Positions 24,830 through 37,300 of a stretch of 64,000 nt of DNA are shown here, one piece after another. The notes under the pieces were generated by a model. It was given only the letters and a program-made list of their open reading frames with translations, had not been told where the DNA came from and searched no databases. Source of the stretch: Polytrichum commune (taxonomy: Eukaryota; Streptophyta; Polytrichopsida; Polytrichales; Polytrichaceae); assembly GCA_950295325.1 (NCBI GenBank), contig OX485803.1:3596001-3660000 (forward strand), read 5' to 3'. The position numbers and the translations under genes are program-made. Position 1 is the stretch's first letter. Each line of letters starts with the position of its first letter.

Positions 24830-25330
24830 CATGTTTTTTCATATTGACCAATGAAGGCAACATCAACAACGAACTACCTGACTCAACACTCCCGGATTGA
24901 GGAATCAATCTAGGCTACAATCATGTGTACACAAAGAACATGCCAATGCCAAGCAAAATTAAGACTAGGTATCCAATGCATAATAGGAGCCCCAAACCAA
25001 ATACAAACACCAATATCACACTCCCTTGCACTCACAATCCAATTCATAGAATTTACGTATTGTCACAATAGATTCTCCGACCAAGCCCTCAGACAAAAAC
25101 ACACCAAATACAACCCACTAATCAACACCATACAAAGTAACGGATGGAGAATCAACCCTCTCATTACCATCATAGCCGGGGTGAGAGGAGTCATACATGA
25201 ACATTCCATTAGAAAACTCACCAACCTAAACATCCCAAAATCAAATATTAAAACCCTCGTGAAAAACATACACCAAAACGCCATCTAATATCTCACATAC
25301 CTAGTCCTAAACAAAAGAAAACTCGACAAT
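24830..25330 (+). pseudogene. 3' end of a non-LTR (LINE) retrotransposon
   Basis: A frame at 24923-25288 plus in-frame text after its stop reads, in order, TCQCQAKLR, KYNPLINTIQSNGWRINPLI, AGVRG, IHQNAI and YLVLNKRKLDN. The same chain, diverged, is found on the minus strand at 55450-54880 downstream of an RNase H motif, so both are C-terminal parts of one LINE-like polyprotein family. A stop splits IHQNAI from YLTYLVLNKRK. The copy is 5'-truncated: no reverse transcriptase precedes it, and a MITE lies immediately upstream. Confidence 0.6.
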
Positions 25331-25643
25331 AAACTAACAATGTCCCCCCCTCCCCAATGAACCTGGGATAATTACTCTACAACCAGAGCCCACCTCCCAA
25401 CGGAAGCATAACACCTTAGGTTGCATCACAGTTAACCGTGATTGACATAAGGCTAACGGGCTCACATTCATGCCGACTCCTGGACACCGGCGTTATTTTT
25501 TCTTTTTCTTTTTCTTTAGTGTAGCAATTGGTTCTCCACATTCATTGATTGGGTAACTTACTTGTTCATCAATCAAGTGTGGACTGACTTACATACTCGA
25601 AATACTTATGTACAATCCAATGAATGGGGAGAATCGACTACTA

Positions 25644-26185
25644 CACTATTTTGTCTAATTAGTGTGGGTTACCATTTTGAAGTTACGCATTGTTATAACA
25701 CTTTATTGAGATTATCAATTTTTACCCAAATAACATAAACACACTAAATAGTTCAATTATAGTGGGCCACAATAATGTTCTTAGAGCCCACGCTAATTTT
25801 CATAGTGAGAAATAATGTGGTCACATTAGTTTGCATCGCACGCTAAATTTCCAGTAGAGCCATAGTAATGGTTTTTTTTGTAGAAAATTAATGTGGATGG
25901 TTATTTTATTTTGTGCTACTTTTGTCCTATAACCAATATTCAACGTGTTGGTTGGAAGTCTTCTTGAAGAGTTGGGGGAAGACCCGGGGTCTTAGACCCA
26001 CGTTAATACCACCTCGACCAAAAAATTAGTGTAGCCCACACTAATTATTTCCACCCACACTAATCGCACTACTTAGCGTAGTTTGTACACACACCAAAAA
26101 AATTGATATAAGCTAGTCGGTAAAAAAAGTTATCGCAATACGCAACTCCACATGATAATCCACACTAATTAGGAACCAAATAGTG
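25644..26185. mobile_element. Larger CACTA-ended MITE relative
   Basis: The left end CACTATTTTGTCTAATTAGTG-like and the right end ACTAATTAGGAACCAAATAGTG are roughly inverse. Sub-terminal GTGTGGGTTACCATTTT and its inverse match the 16.3-kb MITE. TA precedes the left end but TC follows the right, so the boundary or target site has changed. Extra CACACTAAT words inside suggest nesting. Confidence 0.5.
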
Positions 26186-26219
26186 TCGTTACATATGAAT
26201 TGGTTGCGATTGAGAAATA

Positions 26220-26420
26220 ATAATTAGTTGAAGTTGAAGGCTTCAGGAAGTTTACTTATCATTGTAGAGGAGTATATGGGATACACCTCAAATTGTTGAA
26301 GGAAAACCGAAAGATGACAACATGTTGAACATGTTGGAGTTGGAAACATGAGGATCCAAAATCTGGCGGGACACTCACTTTTGCATGTACTATGACGAGC
26401 TTGCTCTGCTGACAACTGGG
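26220..26420. repeat. AACCGGTT-type dispersed repeat fragment
   Basis: Diverged copy of the family also present at about 2243-2445, 20080-20252 (minus), 26740-26942 (minus) and 27003-27215. Shared words include GAGAAATAA, GAAGGCTTCA, ACCGAAAGATGACAACATGT and TTGGAAACA. Confidence 0.6.
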
Positions 26421-26689
26421 TTGTAAGTTAAGTCATTGTGCAGGAGAAGGGAGGGGACTCAGGGGAGGCCAGCTAGTTTTAGTATATACTATTAGGTCAT
26501 GTAATGTTATGTTATGTTATTGTGTGGGAATCGCCTGGCAGGCCTGCCAGGTGGGAAGGACACCCTCCCCATATCTTGTCTTGTCACCAATTGAAGCCCC
26601 GTCCCAAGCGCCGACCCAATCCAGGCCATCGGAGCGCCCCGGGCTCATCGACGGCCCACAAGCCTCGCGGGCAGCCACACCTTGCCAGC

Positions 26690-27265
26690 CTGCGGGCAGG
26701 GCGGGGTGGGGCCCACGGAGGAGGGGGTGGGGGCAGGCTCTGGGCCAGTGCCCGGGAAGTTTTTGGGCAGGGTGGGTCAAGATCCGAAGTGATTCTAAAT
26801 CCAACCAGTTAAATGCTGACATCTTCCGGTTTTGCTTTATTCATTTGAGATAGAGTTCTGGATTCCTCTAAAATGATCGGTAATTTTTTTAAGTCTTTAA
26901 CTTCAATTGGTTATTTTTCGAACTCAATTGGTTCATTTGTAACTAACCAATAATCTTCTTAAGTCTTGAAGTTTAAGGAATTTAATGGCCCAAACCTATA
27001 GTTGCAGATGAACCGGTTGAGTTCGAGAAATAACCGGTTAAAGTTCAAGGCTTCATGTAATTTATTGATAATTTTAGAGGATTCCATAGAATTTTCTCAA
27101 ATGAATGAAGCAAAACCGGAAGATGTCAACATTTAACCTGTTGGATTTAGAATCACTAAAATCTTGACCGACCCTGCCCAAAAACTTCCGGGCACTGGCC
27201 CAAAGCATGCCTCCCCCCTCCTCCATGGGCCCAAGTCCTGGCCAAGCCCCGCCCCGCCCTGCGCT
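26690..27265. repeat. GC-rich palindrome, arms of about 250 bp
   Basis: The left arm (26690-26942) and right arm (27003-27265) are inverse copies around a spacer of about 60 bp. Matching pairs are GGGCCAGTGCCCGG with CCGGGCACTGGCCC, and CTGACATCTTCCGGTTTTGC with GCAAAACCGGAAGATGTCAA. The outer parts are GC-rich, the inner parts AT-rich and carry AACCGGTT. Non-coding; probably two head-to-head copies of a dispersed repeat. Confidence 0.7.
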
Positions 27266-27334
27266 GCCCTGCCCACAACTCAAAACAACCCCTCCAATCT
27301 AACGGCCAAGATCTTGTCAGTTTTTTATTCTTTA
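27251..27334 (+). repeat. 84-bp perfect direct repeat, copy 1
   Basis: Identical at every position to 28133-28216. The sequence (GCCCCGCCCTGCGCTGCCCT ... TATTCTTTA) also resembles the interior of the Tourist-like MITE at 13796-14300 (CCAATCTAACGGCCAAGATC). Confidence 0.9.
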
Positions 27335-27335
27335 G

Positions 27336-28128
27336 TGTCGAGGTATGCGTAGCTCATGGCGTGGTGATTCTAGAACGCTCAAGAACACCTCAATCGGAGG
27401 TGTGAGCTAGGAGTTATGGCCATTAGAGTGGGGCGCTGTCCCGGGACAGCGCCCTGGTTCAGCAGTGCCTGGGAGTGATTCCCGGGACTGCCAAGGTTCA
27501 AACAGGCATAACGTCCTCAATACTTGCCCGAATGGAGCAAGTGAGGAGTCCATCGGCATCTACGTGAAGTGTAGATGAAGATGGAGTGGTTGCTTGTTAG
27601 CGTCAGACATCATACAAGGAAGTTATGATGGTCTGAAGCTGCTAGGGGGTTCTAGGCCCAGCGGCTAAGGGAAAATGTCCACTTGGCCCCAACTCTTGGT
27701 AGAGAAACAAGAGGTTCCTTGACGGTGGGGTAGGGGCCCCGCGTAGAGTCCTAGAGGCTTATATGGGTGAGGTGGTGTGGCCTCACCCACCCGAGGCCGA
27801 ACGGCACGGCCTCCATGGGCATTGGCCCAATGTGAGGCCATAGTTGCCTAGTATGGTTCGGGTTGTTGTAGTGTTGCTCCTGCAACGCGATGATCAACAT
27901 AGGATTGGACTTCCATGGATGGAAGTCCAAATCGAAGAAATGGGTTACCGATTAAGGGGTAAGTCCCGAAAGCAAAGTAGGAAGGTTGGTTCCCTCCTAT
28001 GAACTATAAGGTCCGGGGTAGGAGGAGCTAACCATTAGCATGGCGGTATGCAAAGGGTTAGCACTCGTAACCTTTGCTAGAAATGGAAATTGGCAAAAAT
28101 TTTAAGGGGACTAACAAGGGTTGCGACA
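27336..28128 (+). mobile_element. Solo-LTR-like segment
   Basis: A 793-bp segment starting TGTCGAGG and ending TTGCGACA, so TG...CA with the short inverse TGTCG/CGACA typical of LTRs. It has a self-complementary GGCGCTGTCCCGGGACAGCGCC-type core near 27432-27453 and no coding capacity. It lacks a 5-bp target duplication. Instead, perfect 84-bp copies flank it one to four bases away, so simple insertion does not explain it. Confidence 0.5.
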
Positions 28129-28132
28129 CCAT

Positions 28133-28429
28133 GCCCCGCCCTGCGCTGCCCTGCCCACAACTCAAAACAACCCCTCCAATCTAACGGCCAAGATCTTGTC
28201 AGTTTTTTATTCTTTAATGAAAAAAACCGATGGCCTTTCCGACCCAAACATCCTTCGAGCGTCCATCATCTTGATCAAAATCTATTGCCATCTAGGCATT
28301 TTGGAGAGCGACGGCTTTGGACTTTGGCCTCTAGTATGAAGGGTTGAGAGGCCGAAGTCTTGGTTTCTTGCAATATGATGGGTGGAGATCGACGGCCTCT
28401 AGACCTTTGGCCATAGTGTGAAGCAACCC
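28133..28429 (+). mobile_element. Right part of a Tourist-like MITE, including 84-bp repeat copy 2
   Basis: From 28133 it follows the interior and right half of 13796-14300 (CATCTAGGCATTTTGGAGAG, TTGGTTTCTTGCAAT, GGCCATAGTGTGAAG) and ends AACCC before TAA. The left end is missing. Positions 28133-28216 duplicate 27251-27334. Confidence 0.65.
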
Positions 28430-31400
28430 TAATTATCCCATTCGGCGAGGGTGGTAATTCCCAAAACATGCACAATTTTGTCAAATCTCAAAGTAAGTGA
28501 GGGTTGAATTTTTTACCAAGTTATACTAAATTCATGAATACATGTTCATTTATCATACATTTCAAGACAATTAGTGCATGCTCTAAGGTGTTTGTAGAGT
28601 ATATTATTGGTTTTGGTGAGCTTGAAGAGGTTTCTTCTTCTTCTTCTTCTTCTTCTTCTTCTCTTCAGTTAGTGCCACTTGATCTTGAGGCATCTCCTAA
28701 CACTAAGAAACTAAAGAGAGCTTGCATTGAAAGTTTCCAACACTTTGACACTTTGGGCTCCTGAAAAATCTAGATTTTCTAGTGGCACTAGTGTGAAGAA
28801 ATTTAATATTACCTTTAGTGATTTCCCACACGCATTATTAGCCCACCCTCACTAAATGGGTTAATGAATGTAGGATGGGCCCATGCCATCCTGGCCCTTT
28901 GCACCCATGCATAACAACATATCACTATACCAAGGTTGCCTTGCCTTCACAAAACAATGGGGAACGGCAAGGCGACAACTTCACTACCACCAACCCACCA
29001 TGTTGTTCATTGTATATGGATGTCCAATGTAGGTAATATGTATGTGGGTGTTATTTGGATCCTTTTGAGACATGTTCTCAAACCTCTACCAATTAGATGC
29101 ACACAACAAAACTTGTGTTCCACTAGCAAATCTATGATGAAGCATCATCAAAAATTGGATTAAAAAACAAAACTCCTATGATTCCATTATGATTGTTGGA
29201 ATTGTATGTTTGTTGATTCCTTACTTGAATATACATGTCTTCCCGATTTTGTTCATTATTGGGTATGTTGCATAACCACAGAGGAATTCTTGTGGTTAAC
29301 TGCAGGTCTAGTTTGACTGAAAAAGACGTAGTCCATTTTATTTGTAACACGTATCTTTATGGTGACCGTTCTTTGATCCTTGCCTAACCACACACCAATG
29401 AAATTCAGGGAACGTCCGATTAAGAAAAGTAACTGAATTGAACCCACATATCGTAATCTTAACCCTTAAAGGACACGGGGTGTGTTTATATGAATATGTG
29501 ACGATTTATACAAACACCCAACAAGTTTTGAATTTTATTTTATTTGGTATATGGTATCAATTCATATGCAGCATGACTTTTAAAAAGATCCATTGCAATT
29601 GCAATTATATGTGACAATGGTGACTAGATATTCATGACTAGATATTCATGACTAGTATGTATTTGAGTCTACGCCATTCATGCGAACTCAAATCTTCCCT
29701 TATTTCATGCTACATATATTATGTTCCAATTGAAAAAAAATTGTATATTATAAGGTTGATTTCGTACAGAGTCACTTTTGATCTTTTTGGCTAAAAAAAT
29801 TCAGTATATAAATCTTAAACCCCATGACGTGGGGTTTATGACGTTGAGAGGCCCACTTGGACATGTGAAGGTTGACTGCAAAATTGGAGCATGCAAATGG
29901 TTTCAACTTCCCACAATCACTTTAACATTAAGCATAGTATTGTAGAGTGCATTTCATTCCATTTTTAATACTTTAGAAATTTGATTTAGTGTGGCTTTGA
30001 AAAGTGATGTGCCATGTTAATTAGGATGATATGTGGAATTTGTCATGTAGCACCAAGTGCCATATGACACCTTCTCTAGTCACCACCCAATGCTTGTAGG
30101 ATGCTTGATGTCAGTCAACGATGAATAGTGCAGACCACACAAAATTAGGGTTTTCAATATAATGTCAAAATATGGTTTCCATGTAGGATCCACGTGAGTG
30201 TTATTCAATGTAAGATTGCAAACATGGGCAGGGAAGATCAATAATTTTATGTCATAATAGAGTCTTGGCCTCTATGGTATGGAGTACTCCTGGGCTTCTC
30301 TTGAGTATCAATAACCAATACAAGCATATGAGTCCTGAACAATTATCATGTGACACTAGAAACTTGTCCTATGTCATTAGAAAATTTGTAAAACTGTCAC
30401 AATGGTATATTTGCATTATTCTTTCATTGGTGTAGGACAATTGCCTAAGGGTAGGTTTACAATAGGGTCCAAGATCAAGAAAACTTCAAAGTCGAACAAT
30501 CCTATTGGTTTAGAGCAAACTTTTGAGCCCAAGGAGTTTTACATTAGGGTCTAGGTCTAAATATGAAATAAACAAAGTGGCGTTAATGTGTCATCATCAC
30601 CTTGCTAAATTACGGTGGTCGTAAATACTCCTCCTAATTTGAGAACTCAGTCTTCAAGCTTGGGTCCAATCTTGAGTCCAAAAGCAAGGCCCATTAAACA
30701 CTATATTGAACCCCAAGTTTCTTGAACCCGGATCATAATGGAAATCCAACCTAACACTCATATGCTCATAGTGATTTTTATTTTATTCTAAAAATTTTCA
30801 ATTTTTATTTCTTGGTCACAACTTGAAACTCATAGTGAACTTGACATGATGAAAATTGTGAGGAGTCATGCTTACTTGATTGCCACAAACTGCAAAAGCC
30901 TCATGCGGGCCAATTGAAACTTCCCCAGAAATGACGCAAAGTGAAAAGCATGACTTATTACCTAAAACCCACACATATAGGAATCTCTAGTACATGCTTA
31001 TTAAATACATATGAACAAACTCAGCACAACATATATACGATGTGGGCAGACTGAGCACGGAAAGTACACTAAATAGTCCTATTGGTGTGGTGGAGAATTA
31101 GTATGGGCCACACTAACTTTCTAGCCAAGGTGGAATTAATGTGGGAATGCGGATTGTAGATACTAATGGAGCTTCCTGTATTTAGCATTGCATTCCATTT
31201 TGCAAGTGTCGCCTATATCTTGGAGAGGTCACTCTTTGTAAGCTATTAAGAACCGCATGCAAAATAATACGGGATGAAATAAAATAGTAAGAAATAAAAT
31301 TCATACATAAATTGCATCAATATAGGGTAAAAAAAAACCTATTTTGAATATATATGACATGTTTAAAAAATATTCATCAAATATATGAAACATCTCATGG

Positions 31401-31719
31401 ATGTGCACATGGTTCATATCCCTAAGGCTACAAGGGAGTTTACCCCCCAACCCTCCCCCCCCCCAAAAAGGCCTACATCCTAGGCCCGGATGAGGGCAAG
31501 AGGGAACTGTTGCATGTAGAGTGTACTTCTCATCCATCTATGTTAAAAATATGCCCCCCTTCAATAGCTTTGTTGTTACTTTATTAAAATGTATTCGTTT
31601 AGATTTGATTGGAATCTTTGCATTTGATTCTAATGTCAAATTTTCTCTAGAATGTAACATCCAATGTGGATGCTATTTCATATGATTTTCATTAGTTGAA
31701 TAAGAGAAATGCTCGTATG
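28430..31719. other. Gene-poor region
   Basis: No gene recognised. A TTC microsatellite (28631-28662) creates a serine run in a short frame at 28504-28764. A 16-bp word is repeated at 29625-29660. Text at 29990-30130 matches about 8940-9070. A half CACTAAAT end is near 31066. A C-rich run is at 31440-31475. Confidence 0.6.
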
Positions 31720-32095
31720 CAACTAAGGTAGACATGCCTAATTCCTACATAACAATAATCGGACATCTATATTTGAGTGGTATATGCTTAGATGTGGATT
31801 TCAGAAGCAACATCATATATACAAGTGTTTAAAAGAGATTGGACTATGTGCTAAAAATATCCTAACCATTCTAGGCTCAATAATCAACATAACTGGGGGA
31901 CCTACTTATTACCACCTAATGAGCTCATGAATCTTCACTTTGATAATGAACAAGAAAATAATATGAGCTCCGAATATTACAAGACAAATGGCTACAAGCA
32001 TAATTTGGATTCGCTAATCATCTCGTAGTAATGGCGTGTTTTATATATTACCGGGAATGGGTGTAGAGAAGAAAGTATCTAAATTAGGCACATCT
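31720..32095 (-). mobile_element. Dispersed GGTAG-ended MITE-like repeat
   Basis: The left end GGTAGACATGCCTAATT and the right end AATTAGGCACATCTACC are near inverses. The interior matches, in order, the other copies (1505-1780 and 54165-54485 in this orientation; 2500-2875, 7795-8150 and 41105-41445 in the other), including GTGGTTAGGTG-like, ATCTCGTAGTAA and CGTGTTT words. Non-coding. Confidence 0.65.
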
Positions 32096-32099
32096 ACCT

Positions 32100-32357
32100 C
32101 ACTTTGGACATTGTTGTTCTGGCCATGTTTGCACTCGTGCGTGTGAACAATGTCTTAGGCCATCCCTGCACTGTCTTCTGAACACACCGCCCATGATAGC
32201 CAACCGTTGGAATCATGAAATGACAATTGCATCGACACTCATGTGTCCTTGTTGTTCCAAAAATCTGAAATGTGTAATAGATTACTTTGGACCCTTGTCG
32301 TCTTTGCCATGCCACATTCGTGTATATGAGTTGATGTCTCAGGCCATTTCCGAGCTG
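32100..32357. repeat. Duplicated leader of the minisatellite
   Basis: Two diverged direct copies of about 190 bp: CGTGTGAACAATGTCTTAGG near 32140 and GTATATGAGTTGATGTCTCAGG near 32325, each followed by CCAT..C....CTGT. The second copy leads straight into the 52-bp array. Confidence 0.5.
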
Positions 32358-33179
32358 TTTACTTGAGATGCCGTAGTTGACGGCTAGCCGTTCAAAAACT
32401 CCCAAACCGCTTACTCAAGATGCCACAATTGACGGCCAACCGTTTTAGAACTCCCGAACCATTTACTCAAGATGCTGCAGTTGACGGCTGACTGTTCTAG
32501 AATGCCCGAACCATTTACTCGAGATGCCATAGTTGACGGCTGGCTGTTCTAGAACTCCCGAACCGTTTACTCGAGATGCCGTAGTTGACGGCTGGCCATT
32601 CTAGAACTCCCAAACCATTTACTTGAGATGCCGTAGTTGACGGCTGGCTGTTCTAGAACTCCCGAACCGTTTACTCGAGATGCCGTAGTGGACGGTTGGC
32701 CGTTCTAGAACTCCCGAACTGTTTACTCAAGATGCCGTAGTTGACGACTGGCCGTTCTAGAATTCCCGAACCGTTTACTCAAGATGCCGTAGTGGACGGC
32801 TGGCCGTTCTAGACTCCTGAACTGTTTACTCGAGATGCCGTAGTGGACGGCTGGCCATTCTAGAACTCCCGAACCGTTTACTCAAGATGCCATAGTTGAT
32901 GACTGGCCGTTCTAGAACTCCTGAACCGTTTACTCGAGATGCCGTGTTGATGGCTGGCCGTTCTAGAAACTCCCGAACCGTTTAATCGAGATGCCGTAGT
33001 TGACGGTTGACCATTCTAAAAACTCCCAAACGTTTACTCGAGATGCCGTAGTTGACGGCTGGCCATTCTAGAAACTCCCAAACCGTTTAATCGAGATGCC
33101 GTAGTTGACGGCTGACCGTTCTAAAAACACCCAAACTGTTTACTCGAGATGCCGTAGTTGACGGCTGGCCGTTCTAGAG
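32358..33179. repeat. Minisatellite, 52-bp unit, about 16 copies
   Basis: Head-to-tail units of 51-53 bp. Consensus in pieces: TTTACTCGAGATGCCGTAGT, TGACGGCTGGCCGTTCTAGA, ACTCCCGAACCG. I count 16 units, the last cut short before GCTTTGG. Units differ by substitutions, mainly C/T and A/G, plus single-base indels. Each carries CTCGAG or CTCAAG, and TTCTAGA in most. It ends about 1.1 kb upstream of the CYB5D1 start. Confidence 0.97.
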
Positions 33180-34320
33180 CTTTGGAATGTTGACTGCGTT
33201 GTTGCCCACCCGCCCTCGCCGTAGGTTGCCTAAATGTGTATATGTGATTACTCCCTATCACCGCGGCTGAGGTGGCTGGGCATTTAGTCTAACTTCCACG
33301 GTTTCCTCCTCTCCCAGCTTCTCTGTCTTCTCCACTTTATGGCTTCCTGCCCATAAAAATCAGCAGAGGCGAGAGCACAAGTTGCTTTGGGTAATCTCGA
33401 TGTACTTCAAATCGATGATCCATCACTTGTTTATCCCCTGCGCGTTGTATTGTATTGCATATGGAATGCCATTTCAGCTCTTTCATTTTGTCATCGATTC
33501 TCTTTGGAGTTTCCCACGGGATTTGCTTGCCTTCTCCCAACATTTCCCATCTAAGAGATTGAGACATCTTTTCTTTTTTTCCATCTGCGCACTTTGCATA
33601 AATTTGAGGTCATGTTGCCGTAGGAGCTGGCTGAGATCAAACAGATTATAAACTCCACTGAAGAAATGGGAAGGACATGGACCACCCTACAAGGGAATGA
33701 ATGTATGAATGTGTACATGTAGCAATAGGAATTTTGAGATCCTGGTCATTCCAAAAAAATCTTGCTGAGTTGAATTAGGTCACATTTGAGGTAGGGTGAG
33801 AGATGTAGAATTGATTAAATTGAACATTCTGAGTAAATTTTTGCCCTTAACTTGACGTCACATTCAATGCTGATTGATATCATCCCAAACTCCAAACTGA
33901 GTTGAGAATTCCGTGTCTGATCATTAATCACTTTCAACCCACCTCATCTCCGATTCCTCCAATTTCTCCTTGCCTTTGGGAAGTAGTTCTCTCTCTATAA
34001 TATTGTGCTTACTGCAATATCCATGTCGAGTCCGCTTATGTGGAACATGAAAATTATCTCAAAAATTCAAGAGCGAGAAAGATGCTGGAATTTGGAATTG
34101 GCAGCAAGGTTTACACACGACAGAATGGGCAAAATAGTTGTGTATGTCTCCATTTTCTCAATTGTGTGCGGAAAAGAATGATAATGCCTTAGAGAACTTT
34201 TGGGAGGTCCAATGTCACCACCTTATGTTCGCCTGGATGCAGCCGCAGAAACTTTAGGTTTAGCATTTAGTCACAGATTGATATCAAGGTGTAGGTAAGC
34301 ATTTGGTGCTCGTTGCACAA
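33180..34320. promoter_or_regulatory. Upstream region of CYB5D1
   Basis: Unique-looking sequence between the minisatellite and the CYB5D1 start. A short open frame exists on each strand near 33337-33651, neither with known similarity. It must hold the promoter and 5' leader, but I see no decisive TATA or start signal. Confidence 0.35.
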
Positions 34321-37300
34321 ATGGCTTACGAAATGGAGAAGGTGGACCTTGTGGAACTGAATAAAATCAAGAGTACCAACAGGAGGAAGAGGTGAGAAAA
34401 ACTAAACTCAGACTATTCACTATTCAATCAGTGGTTCCTGTGTGCTGGTCCAGCTCTGACCTAATTCTTTACCTATTCTTTGCATATAATTATCTATATA
34501 TACATAATTATCTACATTTATAAACTACTCTCCAGACTGAATTTACAATGACATTTTCTGAGGCATCTCCCAAGCTAAGACTACCAACATATGTGTTGAC
34601 TTAGGCAATGGTCCTACGTCAATGAAAATACAATGTAAATCTACCACTATGGGAGAGTTGCATATTTTCAAGTGACGTAAGACGAGTTTCCAATGACGCA
34701 AGTCAATTACCTCGAACTCATATGCTTTCAGTGTAAGTTGAATGAAGGAAGGTTCTTCAGTTCGTTTCAAAAAATTCTACATGAGCTTTACAATTATATT
34801 TATTCAGATTGATTGAAGTGCTACATAACTGTTAATGAGTCATGGGCAGTTGACTTCCGTCACTAAGAAATTATCCTCTGTCACTGGAAAATGTGCAAAT
34901 GTATGATAATGGTAGATGTGCATATTCCTCCCACAGATGAAGGACGATAGCCCATGACTCATATGTTGGTAGCGACTCTTTTAATGTTTCCTTGTATTGC
35001 TTCAATTTTGATCCATGCACCAGCTTGGCATAGACAACAAGATATGTGGATCTTATGTGGTGACTCTTCTTAATTAGACACTCATATTTTGAGTGGTATA
35101 TGACAAGATATTGTAGTATAGAATGACCACCAAATAGACACATGTTGGATTGTGATTGGACTATGCTCAAAAGACATACATCATTCTAAATTCGCATCAC
35201 AATCGGGAGCGCCTATGTGATCACTTCAAAAATCACAAAGAGAACCTTCAATTTGACCTCCTCTAACTTTTACTTCTCAACTCTGATTATATTGAAATGC
35301 GAAATGACAAATTCTTTCTGATTTGCAATTGCTGAACAGATGAGAAAATTGCTGATTTGATCAATCGATCGATTTTTGCAGGTGGTACACAGCAGCAGAA
35401 GTGGCAACTCATTGTACAGTAACAGATTGTTGGGTGACAATAGCTGGCTGTGTTTTTGACTTGACTCCTTTATTTCCCATCAACCCTCCTACTCTAGGGG
35501 AGGTCAGTTTTCGCTGTTTAACTTAATTCATGTTCTATTGGCTCAAATTTTGATGTGAGATACTGTATGTGCGACAGTGCTCTCAGAGAAATTTATGTGA
35601 CTTTGTCCACAGCACTAAGTTATACTGCATTGAACTCAAACCCCTCTACAAACTAGGATCTGGCTTTTGCCAAAAAAACGAAACTAAAAACCTAGAGCTA
35701 AACATTTCTTTCACATTTGGACAGCCTCTAATATTGAATGCTGGCAAAGACCTTAGTCACTGGTTTGAGCCACGGACTTATGAGGGCGATGATGAGCTCG
35801 AGGTTCGACTGTGGTACCATCCAATTTTGAGAATCAACACGTATTTTACTCCTGAGGTATGCTCTTCTGGCATTGTGCTTCAAAAGTATTTGAAAAGATT
35901 TGAATGATGCAAAGGCATTCAGTCAAACCTAAAATGGACAGTCTCCCTTTCTAGACACTTTAGTATGATTTTAAGTGTTATGGGCACAAAGCATATATTT
36001 AATGGATTTCCCCCCAAAAAACCTTTTTATTTGGTGGTTGTACTATCATTACCTTTGCAATTCAATGTGTTCAATTTATACCAAGAGAAAAAAAAAAAAA
36101 AAACACCAAACACCAAGTGGAGACATAGCATGACCTAAGTGCATAGACGGCATGTCCACATGTGAGCACAAAGTGAGATGGTGGTTCACTCTAGACAAGT
36201 GAATGGAGGGTCCAGTGTTAAGCTATGGACTTGACACAATTATATTTTAATGAACTATATAATAGGGCACTAGAAGCAAATATTTGATCACTTCATTCTC
36301 ACAATCATGAGGTTTGAGAGAGCCATATTAGGTTACTCAAACAACATCTTAACCCATGCAAAAGGTGGAATATGACCTAGATGGGTATCACACGTGGATG
36401 AACTAAACCAAGCATAGTGGATTTTTGGAACGTTCTTATTTGAAGTTCTTGGTAAAAATTGAGATGTAATCCAAATATCATGCGATGTGACTTTTGCATC
36501 GTCTTTAAAGTCCAATTCAAGAAGATATAATACATGTAAGTTTATATCCATCTAAGTACCTAAATTCACAAAAGTGTCGAAATAGCTTTGGCATATTTGG
36601 TGTAATGAATGTACATGCTTGAATCATTATTATTATGTAGGATTAATAAGAAACTTGGAATGATGGATAGGGTAGGTTTATACACATCCCACCACCAATG
36701 CCGCGGTCTGATTTTAATATGGATTATTCTCCATGGTGGCAAGATGAGAAGTTTATAATTGGAAACCTCAGCTCCCGTACACAATATATCCGCATCAAGA
36801 ACATTCTTCTTGACCACACATACATTATGGAGGTAAACTTTCAAGAATTTCAGAGATACTAAGTGTTGGTTCTTGTCTATAACATAATGAAATATAGAGT
36901 AGGTACCATTCCTTTTTGAATTATCTTATTTACATGTGTTTTAGGAAGACCATAGCCAAAGCCTCTCCACATCTCACCATTATGAACTAGGTAAAAAGTA
37001 TCTAAAGAGTCCTCCCACAACCTACAATAGACACCCAAATTAGCAAGCCACAGTAGCAATGAGGTCGGTACAAGGTGTCTACTACAAGGCAAGGCGACAT
37101 GTCTCCACATTACTAACATAAGAGAGACCTAGGCAACTCGTCTTGTGTCAATGATGATTTTAATTATTTATTTGTGTTAGGTTACTAGAATAATAAAGTT
37201 CCCAATTTTTCCAATGACGCACTACAATTTTCACCAACACGAAACGAGTTGCCTAGATTTCATGTGCATGTAATACCATTACCACAGATGACTAGTCACT

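Noticed and set aside
28504-28764. 86-residue frame with a serine run
   Set aside because: The run comes from a TTC microsatellite, and the rest has no similarity or splice context.
32358-33179. Regular 52-bp array considered as a CRISPR-like array
   Set aside because: There are no unique spacers between constant repeats; the whole unit repeats with scattered substitutions, and the DNA is plant nuclear. It is a minisatellite.
33337-33651. Overlapping frames on both strands before CYB5D1
   Set aside because: Neither shows a known domain, and they overlap each other; probably leader or promoter DNA.
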